Below, piece after piece: positions 1 to 14,700 of a DNA stretch of 64,000 nt. Source of the stretch: Amphiduros pacificus (lineage: Eukaryota > Annelida > Polychaeta > Phyllodocida > Hesionidae); assembly GCA_949316495.1 (NCBI GenBank), contig OX439010.1, positions 25,115,766-25,179,765 on the forward strand. The letters run 5' to 3'. The position numbers and the translations under genes were made by a program. Within the stretch, counting starts at the first letter, position 1. Each line of letters starts with the position of its first letter. The notes under the pieces are model-generated. The model was not told the DNA's origin, did not search any database, and saw only the letters and a list, made by a program, of their open reading frames with translations.

Positions 1-1690
1 CAGCACGGTGACGCATCCTATGGCACATACACTACAATCCTGACACTGGGGAGGACTGGGTGGTGGACTGTCAGCACGGTGACGCATCCTATGGCACATA
101 CACTACAATCCTGACACTGGGGAGGACTGGGTGGTAGACTGTCAGCATGGTGACGCATCCTATGACACATACACTACAATCCTGACACTGGGGAGGACTG
201 GGTGGTGGACTGTCAGCACGGTGACGCATCCTATGACACATGTATTACAATCCTGACACTGGGGAGGACTGGGTGGTGGACTGTCAGCATGGTGACGCAT
301 CCTATGACACATACACTACAATCCTGACACTGGGGAGGACTGGGTTGTGGACTGTCAGCATGGTGACGCATCCTATGACACATACACTACAATCCTGACA
401 CTGGGGAAGACTGGGTGGTGGACTGTCAGCACGGTGACGCATCCCATGACACATACACTACAATCCTGACACTGGGGAGGACTGGGTGGTGAACTGTCAG
501 CACGGTGACACATCCTATGACACATACACTACAATCCTGACACCGGGGAGGACTAGGTGGTGGACTGTCAGCAATGTGACGCATCCTATGACACATACAC
601 TACAATCCTGACACTGGGGAGGACTGGGTAGTGGACTCAAGGTGACGCATCCCATGCCACATACACTACAATCCTGACACTGGGGAGGACTGGGTGGTGG
701 ACTGTCAGCACGGTGACGCATCCCATGACACATACACTACAATCCTGACACTGGGGAGGACTGGGTGGTGGACTGTCAGCACGGTGACGCATCCTATGGC
801 ACATACACTACAATCCTGACACTGGGGAGGACTGGGTGGTGGACTGTCAGCACGGTGACGCATCGTATGACACATGTATTACAATCCTGACACCGGGGAG
901 GACTGGGTTGTGGACTGTCAGCACGGTGACGCATCCTATGACAAATACACTACAATCCTGACACTGGGGAAGACTGGGTGGTGGACTGTCAGCACGGTGA
1001 CGCATCCCATGACACATACACTACAATCCTGACACTGGGGAGGACTGGGTTGTGGACTGTCAGCAATGTGACGCATCCCATGACACATACACTACAATCC
1101 TGACACTGGGGAGGACTGGGTTGTGGACTGTCAGCACGGTGACGCATCCTATGACAAATACACTACAATCCTGACACTGGGGAGGACTGGATGGTGAACT
1201 GTCAGCAATGTGACGCATCCCATGACACATACACTACAATCCTGACACTGGGGAGGACTGGGTTGTGGACTGTCAGCAATGTGACGCATCCTATGACACA
1301 TACACTACAATCCTGACACTGGGGAGGACTGGGTTGTGGACTGTCAGCATGGTGACGCATCCCATGACACATACACTACAATCCTGACACTGGGGAGGAC
1401 TGGGTGGTAGACTGTCAGCACGGTGACACATCCTATGACACATACACTACAATCCTGACACTGGGGAGGACTGGGTGGTGAGCTGTCAGCATGGTGACGC
1501 ATCCTATGACACATACACTACAATCCTGACACCGGGGAGGACTGGGTGGTGGACTGTCAGCACGGTGACGCATCCTATGACACATACACTACAATCCTGA
1601 CACTGGGGAGGACTGGGTGGTAGACTGTCAGCAATGTGACGCATCCTATGACACATACACTACAATCCTGACACTGGGGAAGACTGGGTG
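1..1690. repeat. 71-bp minisatellite, about 24 copies
   Basis: A tandem array with a 71-bp period fills the first 1.7 kb and runs off the left edge. Each unit contains cagcacggtgacgcatcc, then acactacaatcctgacac and ggggaggactgggtggtgg. Copies differ by a few substitutions. The array lies in the intron that follows exon 6 of the GalNAc-transferase gene (minus strand) and begins only about 20 bases beyond that exon's splice donor. Short open frames across it are by-products of the repeat. Confidence 0.97.
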
Positions 1691-1709
1691 GTTATCTGAG
1701 CTGTCTTAC

Positions 1710-1827
1710 CTTGAGGGATAGCTCCATGTTTTCTCCTCCCCATATCTCTAATCCAGAATCGTATGTTCCCAATTCAAAAAAGAATCGCCGATCTATTGAG
1801 AATATTCCCCCAGCCATTGTAGGAGAC
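1710..1827 (-). CDS. GALNT exon 6 (Gal/GalNAc-T motif)
   Basis: Encodes [14 protein letters not shown] and later [11 protein letters not shown], the motif that binds the donor and acceptor sugars in this family. The acceptor is TTTCAG before 1827 and the donor is GTAAGA after 1710. One base completes the codon from exon 5; the exon ends in phase 0. Confidence 0.93.
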
Positions 1828-2672
1828 CTGAAAGTAATATCGCCACAATTTTTCACTATTTTATACTCTCCAAACTTGATCATAAATGAAACAAAATATG
1901 ACTGTTTGTAAAAATGTATCCTGATTCATGCATAGAAAAGCAATCGAGGCGGCAGCATTGCAAGTGATTGATGGATCAATTAAAAATTAGGAATATTAAC
2001 CCTTGATTGCATGCATACTTTTTTGGCGTCTAGTTTGGCGCAAAGTTTCGAGCTATTGAAAGCTGATTATCAGGTGGGTTAATGTATACATGCAATACAA
2101 TCAAATATTTAATAATGTATGACTTAACCTTATACTCACGGCCATCCAAACAGTCTGAACTTAACTTTATCACCACTGAGTGTGAACAAACTATATTCCA
2201 TTCTTACAGTCTAGACTTGAAATACATGCCCTCCTAACAATTAAAACTGTTTAAATATGACATTATCATTACTGAATGTAAATTATAAGCTCCCAGATCA
2301 GCTACAAATATTTTTTATTCTCACTTAAATTTTACTATCTGACACATTCCAAAATATTATATGTTAATAAGTGCAGAATATATGTTATTCAGTATAGAAT
2401 ATATGCTATTTAATACAGAGTGTCTGTCTTTTTGAGATATTACTCATAGCCACATGTTTAAACCCTGACTCACCGCACGGCCTCCAGGGGATCCTTCCGT
2501 CTCTCCTTCTCATACTCTGGAACTGGCTTCCACTTGAACTGTAGACCATACCATGAAAATCCTCCCCTCAGAAGGTGCGATGCTCCAGTGTATCTGTGGG
2601 GTAGACATTTATTTTAAAATAACCAATAGTCCTTTCAGGTCAATAAATTATGGAAGTTTGTAAAAGAAAGTT

Positions 2673-2705
<33 letters not shown>

Positions 2706-5700
2706 CAGCAAAATTAGGCAGTAGCAAAATAAGAGAATAGCAGAAATTGAGAATGGTAAAAACAGAGACTAGCAGAAATAGAGACGAGGGACAATAAAGA
2801 GTAGCAATAAAAAATAAAAGTAGACTAGCAAAAATAGAAGTAGCAAAATAGAGTAGCAAAAATAGAGTAGCAAAAATATAGTAGCATAAATAAAATAGCA
2901 AAAATAAAATAGCAAAAATAAAATAGCAAAAATAAAATAGCAAAAATAAAATAGCAAAAATAAAATAGCAAAAATAAAATAGCAAAAATAAAATAGCAAA
3001 AATAAAATAGCAAAAATAAAATAGCAAAAATAAAATAGCAAAAATAAAATAGCAAAAATAAAATAGCAAAAATAAAATAGCAAAAATGAAGAGTAGATAT
3101 GCCAAATGCCTTTGAAAATATCAGAGGAAGCTTACCCAAAGTCGTAGGAGTCAATGCTGTCGATGACAGGGGCGGGGACTGCGGTTCTGTTCTCCCGTAT
3201 CCTGTCCAGCAGGGGTTCTAACCAGCCCACAGCGACCTCTATGTGTGAGTCTAGGAAGGTGAGGATATTGCCCGTGGACTCCGAGACCCCGGCCAGGCGG
3301 GCGCGTATTAACCCCATTCTCTGCGGCAGTCTCAGCACCCGCACCTGGGGTAACCCAGCCACGTAGTCGTCCAACCGTTGCTGTAAATGTTCTGCAAGGA
3401 TGTAAGTAAGGTTTAAAGGTTAACAATTTAGTATTGCCAGCTCATGTTTAAAACCCTGCATCTTTTTTGGTTTAAACATATATTTATTTCTCCTCTAGCC
3501 TTAACTAATCACCAGGTCATGCACAGGTGCATGCCCTGGCTGAGGATCTCTTAGTTATCTCTCTTTTCATGATCCTGAGGTTGTTTAGATATTGTTAGGA
3601 CTTTTCAGAGTGAAAATATGTTCACTACAAGACAAGATATATGCAAATCTTGGATGGGAAGTGACAAGAATGGTATAAAACATTAAAATCGCGCCTGCAT
3701 CTTTTTTCATTTGATGTCAAGATTATTGATTTATTCTGTACTTGGGATACATGAATATTGAATATCGCTGCTTTAGAAACATTTGATAGCACTAATTTAA
3801 GATAAAATTTCTACTACTGACTAATTATTCAATATCATTCAATACTGTCACTTCACAAGTATTCATATCTACTGATAATCATAAAATACAAGTACGTCTG
3901 ACTATAAATACCATTTAATACCACTGAATAAACACTGCCCGAAAAATAAGATCTACAAAAATAAACATGTATTGTTTTTCCATTGTAAAGACCAATGAAG
4001 ATCTTTCAGCTAATAAACAATTCTGTAAATACCATTTACTTATTTACAATGCTTAAATATGTTGTATTTTACCAAATATATCAAATTGCACATATCAGTT
4101 CATTAACAATGTTGTAAAGATTGTTGAATGTCTTTACAATATTGTATTTATGTTGTTAATATCAGTATACATTCATATCACCTACTGTTAGATACTGTTA
4201 GAACTTTTCAGAGTGAAAATATGTTCACTTCAAGCCAAGATATTAGCAAATCTTGGATGGGAAGTGACCAGAAAGGTATAAAACATTAAAATTACGCCTG
4301 TCGTTTTTTACACCTTTATGGTACTATTCAACATTCAGATCTCTTAGTTATCTCTATTTTCATGATCACTACAAGATCACTTTCATGATCACTACAAGCC
4401 AAGATATCAGCAAATGTTGGTTTGTAAGTTACATTGGGGAAGAGATCCATTTCTTTACAATTCATGACAAATTTTGGTTGACATTTTAATTTGCTGAGTT
4501 ATAAATTAGATACTGATAGAAATTCAGTTGGTGTTTGGTTTTACACTGCAGACAGCATGTGAGACATGTACACATTATCCTTGTCAATAGTTTTCCCTTT
4601 TTATCCCACTCTTGCAAATGTTTTAGGGTCAATCAGTCTGGGTCATCCGGTCATATAATTTATCTTCTTTCATCTGGGACAAGGGGCATTCATTCACCCC
4701 CTCATTACATCAATAGTGACCTATAAATCTTGTTTTACTTCCTGGAAAATTACCATTTGGCAGAAAACACTCACACAGTAGATGAGCCAGCAGGACTAGG
4801 ATACTTGTGTGCCTTACTAAACATTATTTTAACACACTTGTAACACATTGAATGTCCATTTCCATACAGGAGCAGTGACAGGCTGAAACCTCCACATGCC
4901 ATTTACATATCATAGTTCATTTAACAGTATGAATTTAGGCGGTAGAAAAAAGAAATATTGTTTTGCAGGGCATTTTCCTCCAGAAAACACCACCTCCAAG
5001 GATATACTTTTTACTGTAACAATATAATTTGATTTTACTCTGTTTCAGGACTGCATATCTCCAGGCAAGGTCAATGAGCTTTTACGAGTTTATGCGCTGT
5101 TTTGACAAGGGAGCTGATTGAAAAGATCAAACCATCAAGGTCAAATATATTATGTAACATACATTGTCTTTTGTTTTGTTTCAGAGGTGCTAGTTTTCAG
5201 ACAGGGTCAATGACAAGTCTACATACTGTTCTCACAAGGGCCTTGATTTGAATGGTTACATATTATTCAACGACAACCATACAGTACACAACCTTTCCTT
5301 TTGTTTTGTTTCATATCCACTTATTTTGATGCAAGGTCATTGACAAGAAGCATACTTTAATGTACAGTTTGTTTTGTTTCAGGATTTCTGGTTTCAAATA
5401 AAGGTCAATGACCTTCCAACAGTTTATGCAATGTTTGTACAAGGACTCAGATTAAAAGGTTCACATATATCAAGGATTGAGATACATTGCATTTTCTCTT
5501 CTTCTAGGACTGCTTGTTTTGATGCAAGGTCAATGACCTTTTTCTGTTTTGTGCACTGTTCTGTCAAGGGCCTTAATTGAGAGAGTCAAAAATTATTCAA
5601 TATTTTATAAACTGTCATTTTGTTTCACCTTTTTATTTTATTTTTTTTTTACATGAAAGGTCAATGACCTATCACTATTCTTTGCACTAACAAAGACCTT

Positions 5701-8700
5701 GATTGACAAGGTCTTATAAAATTCAATGATACCAACTACTGAAAAAGGTCCTTGATTGAAAAGATGACACACAATTAAATAATATGATGTGCCTTGTCCT
5801 GTTTCACTATTGATTGTTCCCATGTTAGGGCATTGACCTTTTTATGTAAATGACCTTTTGCTGTTTGTGCATTATTATAATAAGGGCCCTGGTTGAAAAG
5901 GTCACAACCTATCCAAGGATAAATATCTTGAATTTAATTATGTTTCAGGGCTGCTTATTTTCAGGCAAGGTCATTGACCTTTTACAAGACCTCTAACATG
6001 GGACTTGATTGAAAAGGTCACATATAGTTTCAGGATATTTATGTTTTGTAGTAAGGCTCCTTGTTTCCTTTCAAAGACAATGAACCTGTATTTTAGAAAA
6101 TGTTTGTGCAGAAACGGTCAATGACCTTTTGCCATTTTTGGAAATGTCTTTCAAATGTGTATGTTATTCTTATTTTTATAAATTATTTTCATTTCAGACA
6201 GATTGTTTCAGCAATCTTATTTCAATGACCTTTTTAATTGTTATTTTCCTAACAATAGCCATCAGTGTAAAAATCCAAATGCCCTTTATTATCAATTATC
6301 CAAATGCCCTGAGGTATGACCTTCAAATAAAGATATAGCCTTTTCTCTGTTGTAAATATACTGTTTTTATATATAAGCATCTTAGCTAAATATTGTAAAT
6401 GTCAAAATAATACATTTAAGCATATTTTGTGTCCAAGTTAAGATCATATTTGACAAGCTTTTCACATGCATCTTGTTCATCTTTACATGCATATAGTATC
6501 TTGTATTTGTCTTGTTTATTTGAAATTTAACATCTTTTCTGATTTTGTAAAGGCTTGCAAATTCCAGTCTTTACTGTCTTTGATGCATACATTTAAAGAT
6601 TTTGTAAATTGCCAATTTACAGTTTGTAAATATGTCTGAAAGGTCATGTTCATTTCAAATTTACTTCAACAATATATACATATTGGCCTCTTGTAAATCT
6701 AATATTTCACGAAAAGTATTTCAGAGAAATTAAACGAATATCTGTTAATCACCTTTTTGGCTGAAGTCATCGACTAGAATGATTTCTTGGAGTAGTTCGG
6801 GTGGCGTCCGGTTGAGGACGCTGTGGACGGATCTGAGCAGCGCCGACCATGACTCGTCCGTGAAGCACATGATGACACTGGTCGTGCCCAGACTCCCGTA
6901 GGGATACGTTCTACCGCTGCACCTGTCGCATCACAAATGAATACAAAGCTTTAATTTGAATAATTACAACACTTCATAATGATTGTTGCCCTCTTTGTCA
7001 TTTTAGGTTTTTAATTAAACATGTTTTAAAGATATTTCTATTGTGGAATGTAAATTTCAATAGAATTATTTTAATTGACCTTTTTGCTGAGTAATAACCA
7101 TATGAACCACTACGCAGAGGTAGGCCGCTATTTTGGATAAATGGGTAAATTGTTGTTTTATGATCTGGTTGTGTTTTCTGTTTGCATTTACACTGATATA
7201 GATATTGACCTCTATTGCTAGAATTTGGTATGCCTCTTGTTTCTCATATTAAATCTTTTCATTTGATAGGACATCCAAACCGACCTCTTTATGTTAACAT
7301 AGCGATAGCCCTTTTTGTGTGATTTTGAAACTGACCTTTTTGGGCGACAGAGACGATTCATTTTACCTTTATTTTGATGTATTGTGCTAGAAAATCACAT
7401 ACATGTAATCTCGTGCCTTCAAATTAGCATGGACATGTCTTCATCACTATGATAATGATATGAGCATGCACATGTGTGTGCGTATTGTGTGTGCGTGTGT
7501 AAGACACCCAGCCTTGCCAGGCGGCTCAATATACCAGCTGCTCATCTTATTAAGAATCCCTATATAATCTCACCTTCCATCTGAACATAAGACTGTTTGA
7601 GACCTTTAACTCTTACTGAAGACAAAAAGACCCAGAGAGTAAAGGTCCTAAATTTTGTTTGCAATGACAGGAGCGGCGGCCGTGAGTTTGATGGTGCTTC
7701 ACGTGGTCGTGGTTACATTGCTCAGTCTCTCAGTGACCCAGGCATTTATCATCGGGGAGGACTCCACAGATAAGATCCAGAACGATCCCGAGATGCTCAG
7801 GAAGGAGGGATATCCCATCCACAAAGGTATGTCCTCTCTATTCTCATAATGTGTCACAAGCGGATCCAGGTCGAGGGCCATTTTACCATGATATGATGAT
7901 ATATTGCATACACGACATTTTCAGCACTATTTAGGCTATATCAAAGAACCCTGTAATTGCAACACAATGCCCTACTCTTTATGAAGAGTGACTAGGATAT
8001 TTCTTTTGCAAAATCACAAAGACATTGTTAAAGATAAACACGGCCTTTGAAATGGTATGAGTGGAGTGACAAAGAATTCAGTTATGAGAATTTAAGGCAG
8101 AGTAACTTTTTTGAGTGATCCCATAGCAAAATTCTGAATCTACAACTCTATATTTTACAGAAATTTATTACTTAGTTTTCGCAGGATATCAAATAATATC
8201 CTTCCTTATAGACATTGCATTATATTTAATAAAATGTAGCAAATATTATATATAATACACACTGAGAGACAAAGGCGGGAGATTAATAGTTTCAACTTTA
8301 TTTTATTGGGTCTTCTAAAGCGCCCCTATAACTGATTTATTATTTTGGAAATATAATACTACGTGGCTTCTGTGAAGTGACCTTGGATCTATGATTTAAT
8401 CGGGTTTGTTATATTAATAAAGCTGAGAAAAGATTTTGAGAAATACATAATACTGTGGTATGATTAGTGGGGGAGAATTATTGATATTAAATGTGAATAC
8501 ATCTTTTAGTTTATATTCATACCTTTTCATGCCTATAACGCCTTAGCCGATCTCAAACTCCTATCAGATACTGTAATAAGTTGATGTACTACACAAAACG
8601 TTTTTGGTGAAATTGCAATCTGTGCACAAATCACTTGGTATGATTTGATATGCTGACTGCTGGAAAGAGGATAGCTAATCATAAATAAGTGCAAACATTA

Positions 8701-11700
8701 CAATATTGATAGGATTAGTTTACACTTGAAACTATCCTCCATTACAGGACTCTTCTCTCATATCAGTCCTGTCGTCATTGTTGAAAAAGTGCGTCAAAGT
8801 AGGACGCAGGTCATAACTATTCATAATTAATCAACTTGTGGGCTGTGTGGTGGAAGAATAGATGAATTTTCACACAAATTCTGTTTTGTACTGACAGCTG
8901 TAATGTCGGTGTCGTTAATATTGTATCTCAGTGAATATTTGAGCAGACATCCCTGCTAAGTTACTTTATAATATTTGTAAAGTCATCAGGTAGCTATTTC
9001 ATTTAATAAACTTAATCCAAAATAAGGTCTCTGGTTGTTTATTTTCAAATTAAATAGATCTTTAAAGACGTATGAGAATAGAGGTTGAAGCGATTGAAAT
9101 GTCCGATTTAATATTCTCGTAAATCAGAGAAATAATCAAAATCTTCATCACTATATCAAGTTAAGTTCTGTAGAAGCCATATATGAAGTAATCTGGTAGT
9201 AATCTGGTAGTATGCTGGTAGTATGCTGGTCTCACATGCAGCTAATCCGTTTTTAAATACCCAGTGAGGTCACTCAAAATAGAATTGAAAATGGTCAAAT
9301 AGAGATTGAAATTGTGTTCGATTTCTCTTTAATGACGCACGTGTCATTTTGAATCACAAAATTAGAATCTTCATAACGTTGCAGTGTCATATCCAGGCAA
9401 CTCACAACCAGTTGACATTATTGACATCAGTTGATTTATGGAAGACTGGACCTCTAGAACCAGATTAACATATGGAACCAGGCTGAATTTCTATCTGGAA
9501 CCAGACTGGACCTCTGGAAATAGGCTGGACAACTTGAGCTAGACGAGACATCAGGAACCAGGCTGGACATTTTGAACCAGGCTGGAATCCTGAACCTAAA
9601 TAGGCATCTGGTACCAGAATAGACATCTTGAACCAGGCTGGTTGTGTTTTGAAAAGGCATAGTATCCCATTATGAATGTGAAATGTGAGGTGTTATATCT
9701 TCTGAGCAACTCTCTGAGCAAAGCTTTATGTAATATCAGCCGTTTGGCAATCTGCATATTGCAGAACAAATATGATGCTGTAACTGGAAGGGGCCACCCA
9801 TTCAGTGATGTAAGGTGTTTTCCTGCTGATAGAAGTATGCCTGATGCTGGTGAAGTGTTTAATGGACTTAGGAGGCATTGCATTTTGATCTTACATTGAC
9901 TACTTCTAACCACAGTAAGCCCCAGATTAGACGTCAATAGGTCAGGTTTATATTTAACAAACATTTTTGGCACAAATCAGGCCGTTCTATAGTATGCATT
10001 TATGATACAGATTATAAGCAAACAACAACCTTCACAGCCAGTTGTTGGTCCCTGATCAAACATGGCCTACTCTCAACAGGTCAGAAAATCATGTTTTATT
10101 GTCTACACCATGCACCTCATCTGAGCTAGTGGTATGTTCCGATGTCCTCACGATTCACGTTCTCCCGGCTAAGCTTGTCAAAGTGCAGAAACTCATACTT
10201 TATGTCACTGGGCACTTTTACATATATTTTATGAGCATTTGTCAGCGCTGGTGTCAATCATTCACAATTGAAATGATTATTTTGTGCGATAAGCATCTTC
10301 TGGTGAGCTCGCTGCAGTTTCTATGGGAACTCATCAAAGTATATATCAGTAGACATGGGAGTGGGTCATTTCCTTTTTAATCACTTGGTGTCGCATTTGC
10401 AAATGAAAAGGGTTGGAAAGGCTGACATTTCAATTCGTGGGGGGGAGCATGCCAGTTTGTTTTTGATCCCATATAAAATCAAAAGAGAATTGCGGTCTAC
10501 TTCTCATGACGATTAACCGGAAGTGGTCCGCCACCGGATGCAATGAACAATGCCAGAATTGATGTTGATCTAGATCTTGATATGTTACTTGAACGCCAAT
10601 TAAAAACCAGTTATTCTATGACCTCCGGAAAGAGAGAATAGAACGCTGATTTTAACTCGTTTGCTTTGTCCGCTGTCCTCCCTTAATAACGAGGTGTTGA
10701 TTCAATAAATATGTACATATTACATCATTTGATCTTAGCCATTCAGATCAAATTGTATGCAATTATCCTCTCATTAATGAAGTAAGGCCTCAATCAGACT
10801 GGGAAGAGTGACATCAAATAATGCTTAGTGTACACTTATGTCACAGCAATCTTGGTGATAGTACAGTACACATATAGAGCGTAATGGCCAGAGACCGCAA
10901 TTAATTAGTAATGATAGGATAAGTATTACCAGGTTATATTACCCTACAACCGACTCACAACACAATCAAAAATGATTGTGAAATTGGAATAATGTTTTTC
11001 TCGATGGTATAGTTCTGCAGGACACGCGGGTTTTGATAAATTAAGGATTTCGTGTCCCCAGTCGTAACACATTTGATCTGGCATTAGCTTGTAGAAGCAG
11101 GATAGCTATATTCATACATATCAAACATTATAGAAAATGTTCAGATATCCCTTCATTTTATTATATCTTTTTCTGTTATAAAGTGTTTTGCTATGGGATA
11201 ATTTTTGCCATGATTTCATGTAATATTTTTATCAATAAATGTTTTGAAATGCTACACACGGAATTACCTTGTGTGGAGTACAAGTATACATAAAGGCATA
11301 TTGCAATCCTGGAGGTATATTGCAATTTTGAAAGCATATTGCAAAACTGAATGTATTTTGCGATACTGACGGTTTATTGCAAAACTGATGGCATATTGCG
11401 ATCCTGAAAGTATATTGCAATATTACGATACTGAAGGCATATTGCGATATTGAACATGTGTTGAAAATCACGTGAATCAATGTTTTCAAATGTTGAGGGT
11501 GGGGGTGGTGGTCTCATCATGAATTAAAAGGTCACATGACTTGAAATTTTCAATACAAAATCTTTGAACCTGAATAATGTTCTGTATTACTTATTTACGT
11601 TATGGCCAGTGCCAGTCTTGATATCTGATTAAACATTGCTATCATGATGACCTAAGCACTGTTTTTTTTTGTTCTCACCTACTAAATTAGATGTAATAAG

Positions 11701-14700
11701 GTTTAATTCATGAGCTGACTTGGGGAATCAATAGTTATTTGATTGACACTAAATTGAAGACTGGGTTGTGAGTTGAGTTTAAAAAAGACCAAAAGCTTGT
11801 CTAAATGTACAAAATACAAAAGGATGACTGCCTGACAGACTTGGGAAAAGGTGAAATCCGTGATGCTCATTCACACATGCTGGGAGGGTACTATTAGAGA
11901 CTCGGACAAGGCAGAGAAGGGAGCAACTCAAAGGTCACACAAAAGGTCATATAATTAGATACAAGGCCTACATACTTTTGTGGATAATCACCTATGGACC
12001 TAAGGAGCCCAGCCTAATTGAACTTCTTTTAAATAGCCTGCACTATTTCCAAAAAAATGGAATTCCCATTGTGAGCAAAAATTCATCAACTGGGTATAAC
12101 GCCATCTTTCTTCGTATAATTTTCAAAAAAAAATCCTTTTTTCACAGGGGATACGGGGATAATATGTTTTAAGAAAAGTGTATTCTCAGGTGAATGTGTT
12201 TTCTGATACTATTTATTTTTTAAATCACACGTACTTACAAAACAAAATAATGATACAACTTAGTAATTATAACACATGCAGCCATTATGTTATCACAGAG
12301 TGGAATTATCAGCTTTTACTATCGCAGTCGATGACGTCATCAACATTTCCTTCTGGACTGGATGAAAATGGGGGTGGTTTGTGTGTGGGTGGTTTGTGTG
12401 GGGGCGTTGCCTCAGTTGCAAAAACGTCTAATTTCCAAAATGTCACGGGTTGGTTCACACTTTTAATAAATGCTTTGGAAAAGTGTGTGGTTGAGAAAGG
12501 TTTATTATGTGACCTAGTTGTTTGTTTTTCGCTCCATACAAGGTGTCCCGTAACTGGTTATGAAAGGCATTGATTATGTATTTCCATGTCTATGTTACAA
12601 TGCAAAAGAATGATCCCTAGTTACTCTTTGAAAAAGGTTGGGTATTGAGTCTGGATAAAAGGCTACATCAAGAATGGCAAAGTAAAAGTAAAAAGCTGAC
12701 ATTTATATACCGCTGATACCAGAAAATGTCTGCTCATAGCGGTTGATAGTAACTGGCCAGGATTCGAACATAGAACCCCTAGATCTCAAGGCGAATACTC
12801 TACCAATTGAGCTATTTAGGCCAATGGCATGTAACTCTGAAGTTGAACAAGGTCATCCTCCTAACATATTTTGGATTTTTTTTATTTTTCAAGCGCCCAC
12901 ATATTTTCTAGCGTGAAAGGGCATAGGTGCATTAAAAATCAGAGTGCTTTATGTACAGAAACGTTATCTAATTATTTTAGCCCAAACAGAATTTAATAAA
13001 ACATATCTATTTTTTATAAATTCGTGTTATGTATCTGTATTTCTTTATGTCCTATTTCCATGAACACATTTTCATAATGAATAATATTTATGAGGCACTA
13101 GATATGTCATATCACTCCTTATAATGAAATGAAAGAGATTTGGGCAACAAATCAGGTCTGTTACAATGCTTGTATTCGCAATGTCGCTTCAAAAGATACA
13201 ACAATAACTGTTGTTGGTGCAGCAGTTTGAGAGGATCATATTCCGGTGAACATAATATGTACAAATATCTTATTAGAAATCGAATCTGTCAACATGCTAC
13301 TTTAACCGATAATAAAACCTGCACATTTTCCCCCTATACATTTGTTAATGTAAGGATATCTCATTATCACCAGCTCCTGCCTTGAGATAGAGTTTGATAA
13401 CTTCCGTGTAATGAGCCAAATCAGTAATCGGCACACGCCACCAAAACATACGAAACGGAGAGGTGCTGATTCTGGTGGAGATGTGATAACCTTTGACCCT
13501 CATCTGTATCTACCACTTGCAATTAACAGTGTTTGTTTTCTAAACACCTCATAAACATTTAATATTTTGTACACAGAAAAGGGGGGAAGCGAGTTTAGGT
13601 GAAAAGAATATTGTGGTTGACATGAGAAAGTGAATCAGGGAAATAGAGTTGAGCTTAAAAATATGAATTTGATACTAAGCATTTCCCATATTAAGAAGAA
13701 AAAACTAACTTAAGAATAAATTTTGAAAAGTGCTGAACCATTAAACAGGGCAATATTTGACTGACTTTTCTAGTCCCCTCCTCATGTCTCACAGCATAAA
13801 AGGGTTCATAAGGAATGGTAACAGTCAGAATGTTAAGTGTTTAAACATAATTATGGTGTCATGTGCCACCCCCCCCCCCTGTTTTTGAAATAATCAATCT
13901 TAAACACGTTCTCTGCCTTCATCTTTCTAACGTATCTTAAGAATGAAATACTCAAAGTAGTCAGAACTAGGGAGTAACACTTTATCTTGCATGCAAAGAT
14001 ATAGATTGCTTACTCAGAGAGGTTTGCATATATTAATATAGAAATTATATTTTGTCATAAATGCATTTCAGACGATGACTACACGGACTATGGAGGGTCG
14101 GACTTTGTGAAGAGATCTATAGGTGATATCTATAACAACTATGCTCACGTGCCATTTATCACTTCCAAAAGAAACTCAGGTGAATCATGTTTATTCATAT
14201 CATTACTCACTTTATTAATGGTTTGTCATAGATATCCTCATATATAAGCTCATTAATGAAACTATCTCTATAGTTCGCCTATTTAATGATTTGATACAGA
14301 TACCCTCTAAGCTTCTTTATGATACAACCTCTACAGTTCGCCTATTTAATGGTTTGTCATAGATATCCTCATAGATAGGCTCATTAATGAAACTATCTCT
14401 ATAGTTCGCCTATTTAATGATTTGATACAGATACCCTCTAAGCTTCTTTATGATACTACCTCTATAGTTCGCCTATTTAATGATTTGATACAGATACCCT
14501 CTAAACTTCTTTATGATACTACCTCTACAGTTCGCCTATTTAATTATTTGATACAGATACCCTCTAAGCTCACTTAAAATACTGTCTCTATAATTCACCA
14601 GTTTAACTATTTGGCACAGATACCCTCCAAGCTCACTTCTGATATTATCTCCGTGGTTCACTTATTTAAAGATTTGATACAGATACCCTCTAACTTCACT

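Noticed and set aside
1-1690. Array of regular repeats as a CRISPR-like structure
   Set aside because: Units are contiguous with no unique spacers, in an intron of an animal gene; it is a minisatellite. The same holds for the other arrays.
2635-3154. Hydrophobic repeated [12 protein letters not shown]-type frames
   Set aside because: By-product of the 14-bp A-rich repeat read on the minus strand in three frames.
12760-12823. Functional tRNA gene
   Set aside because: A and B boxes are present but the acceptor stem does not pair and a SINE body follows.
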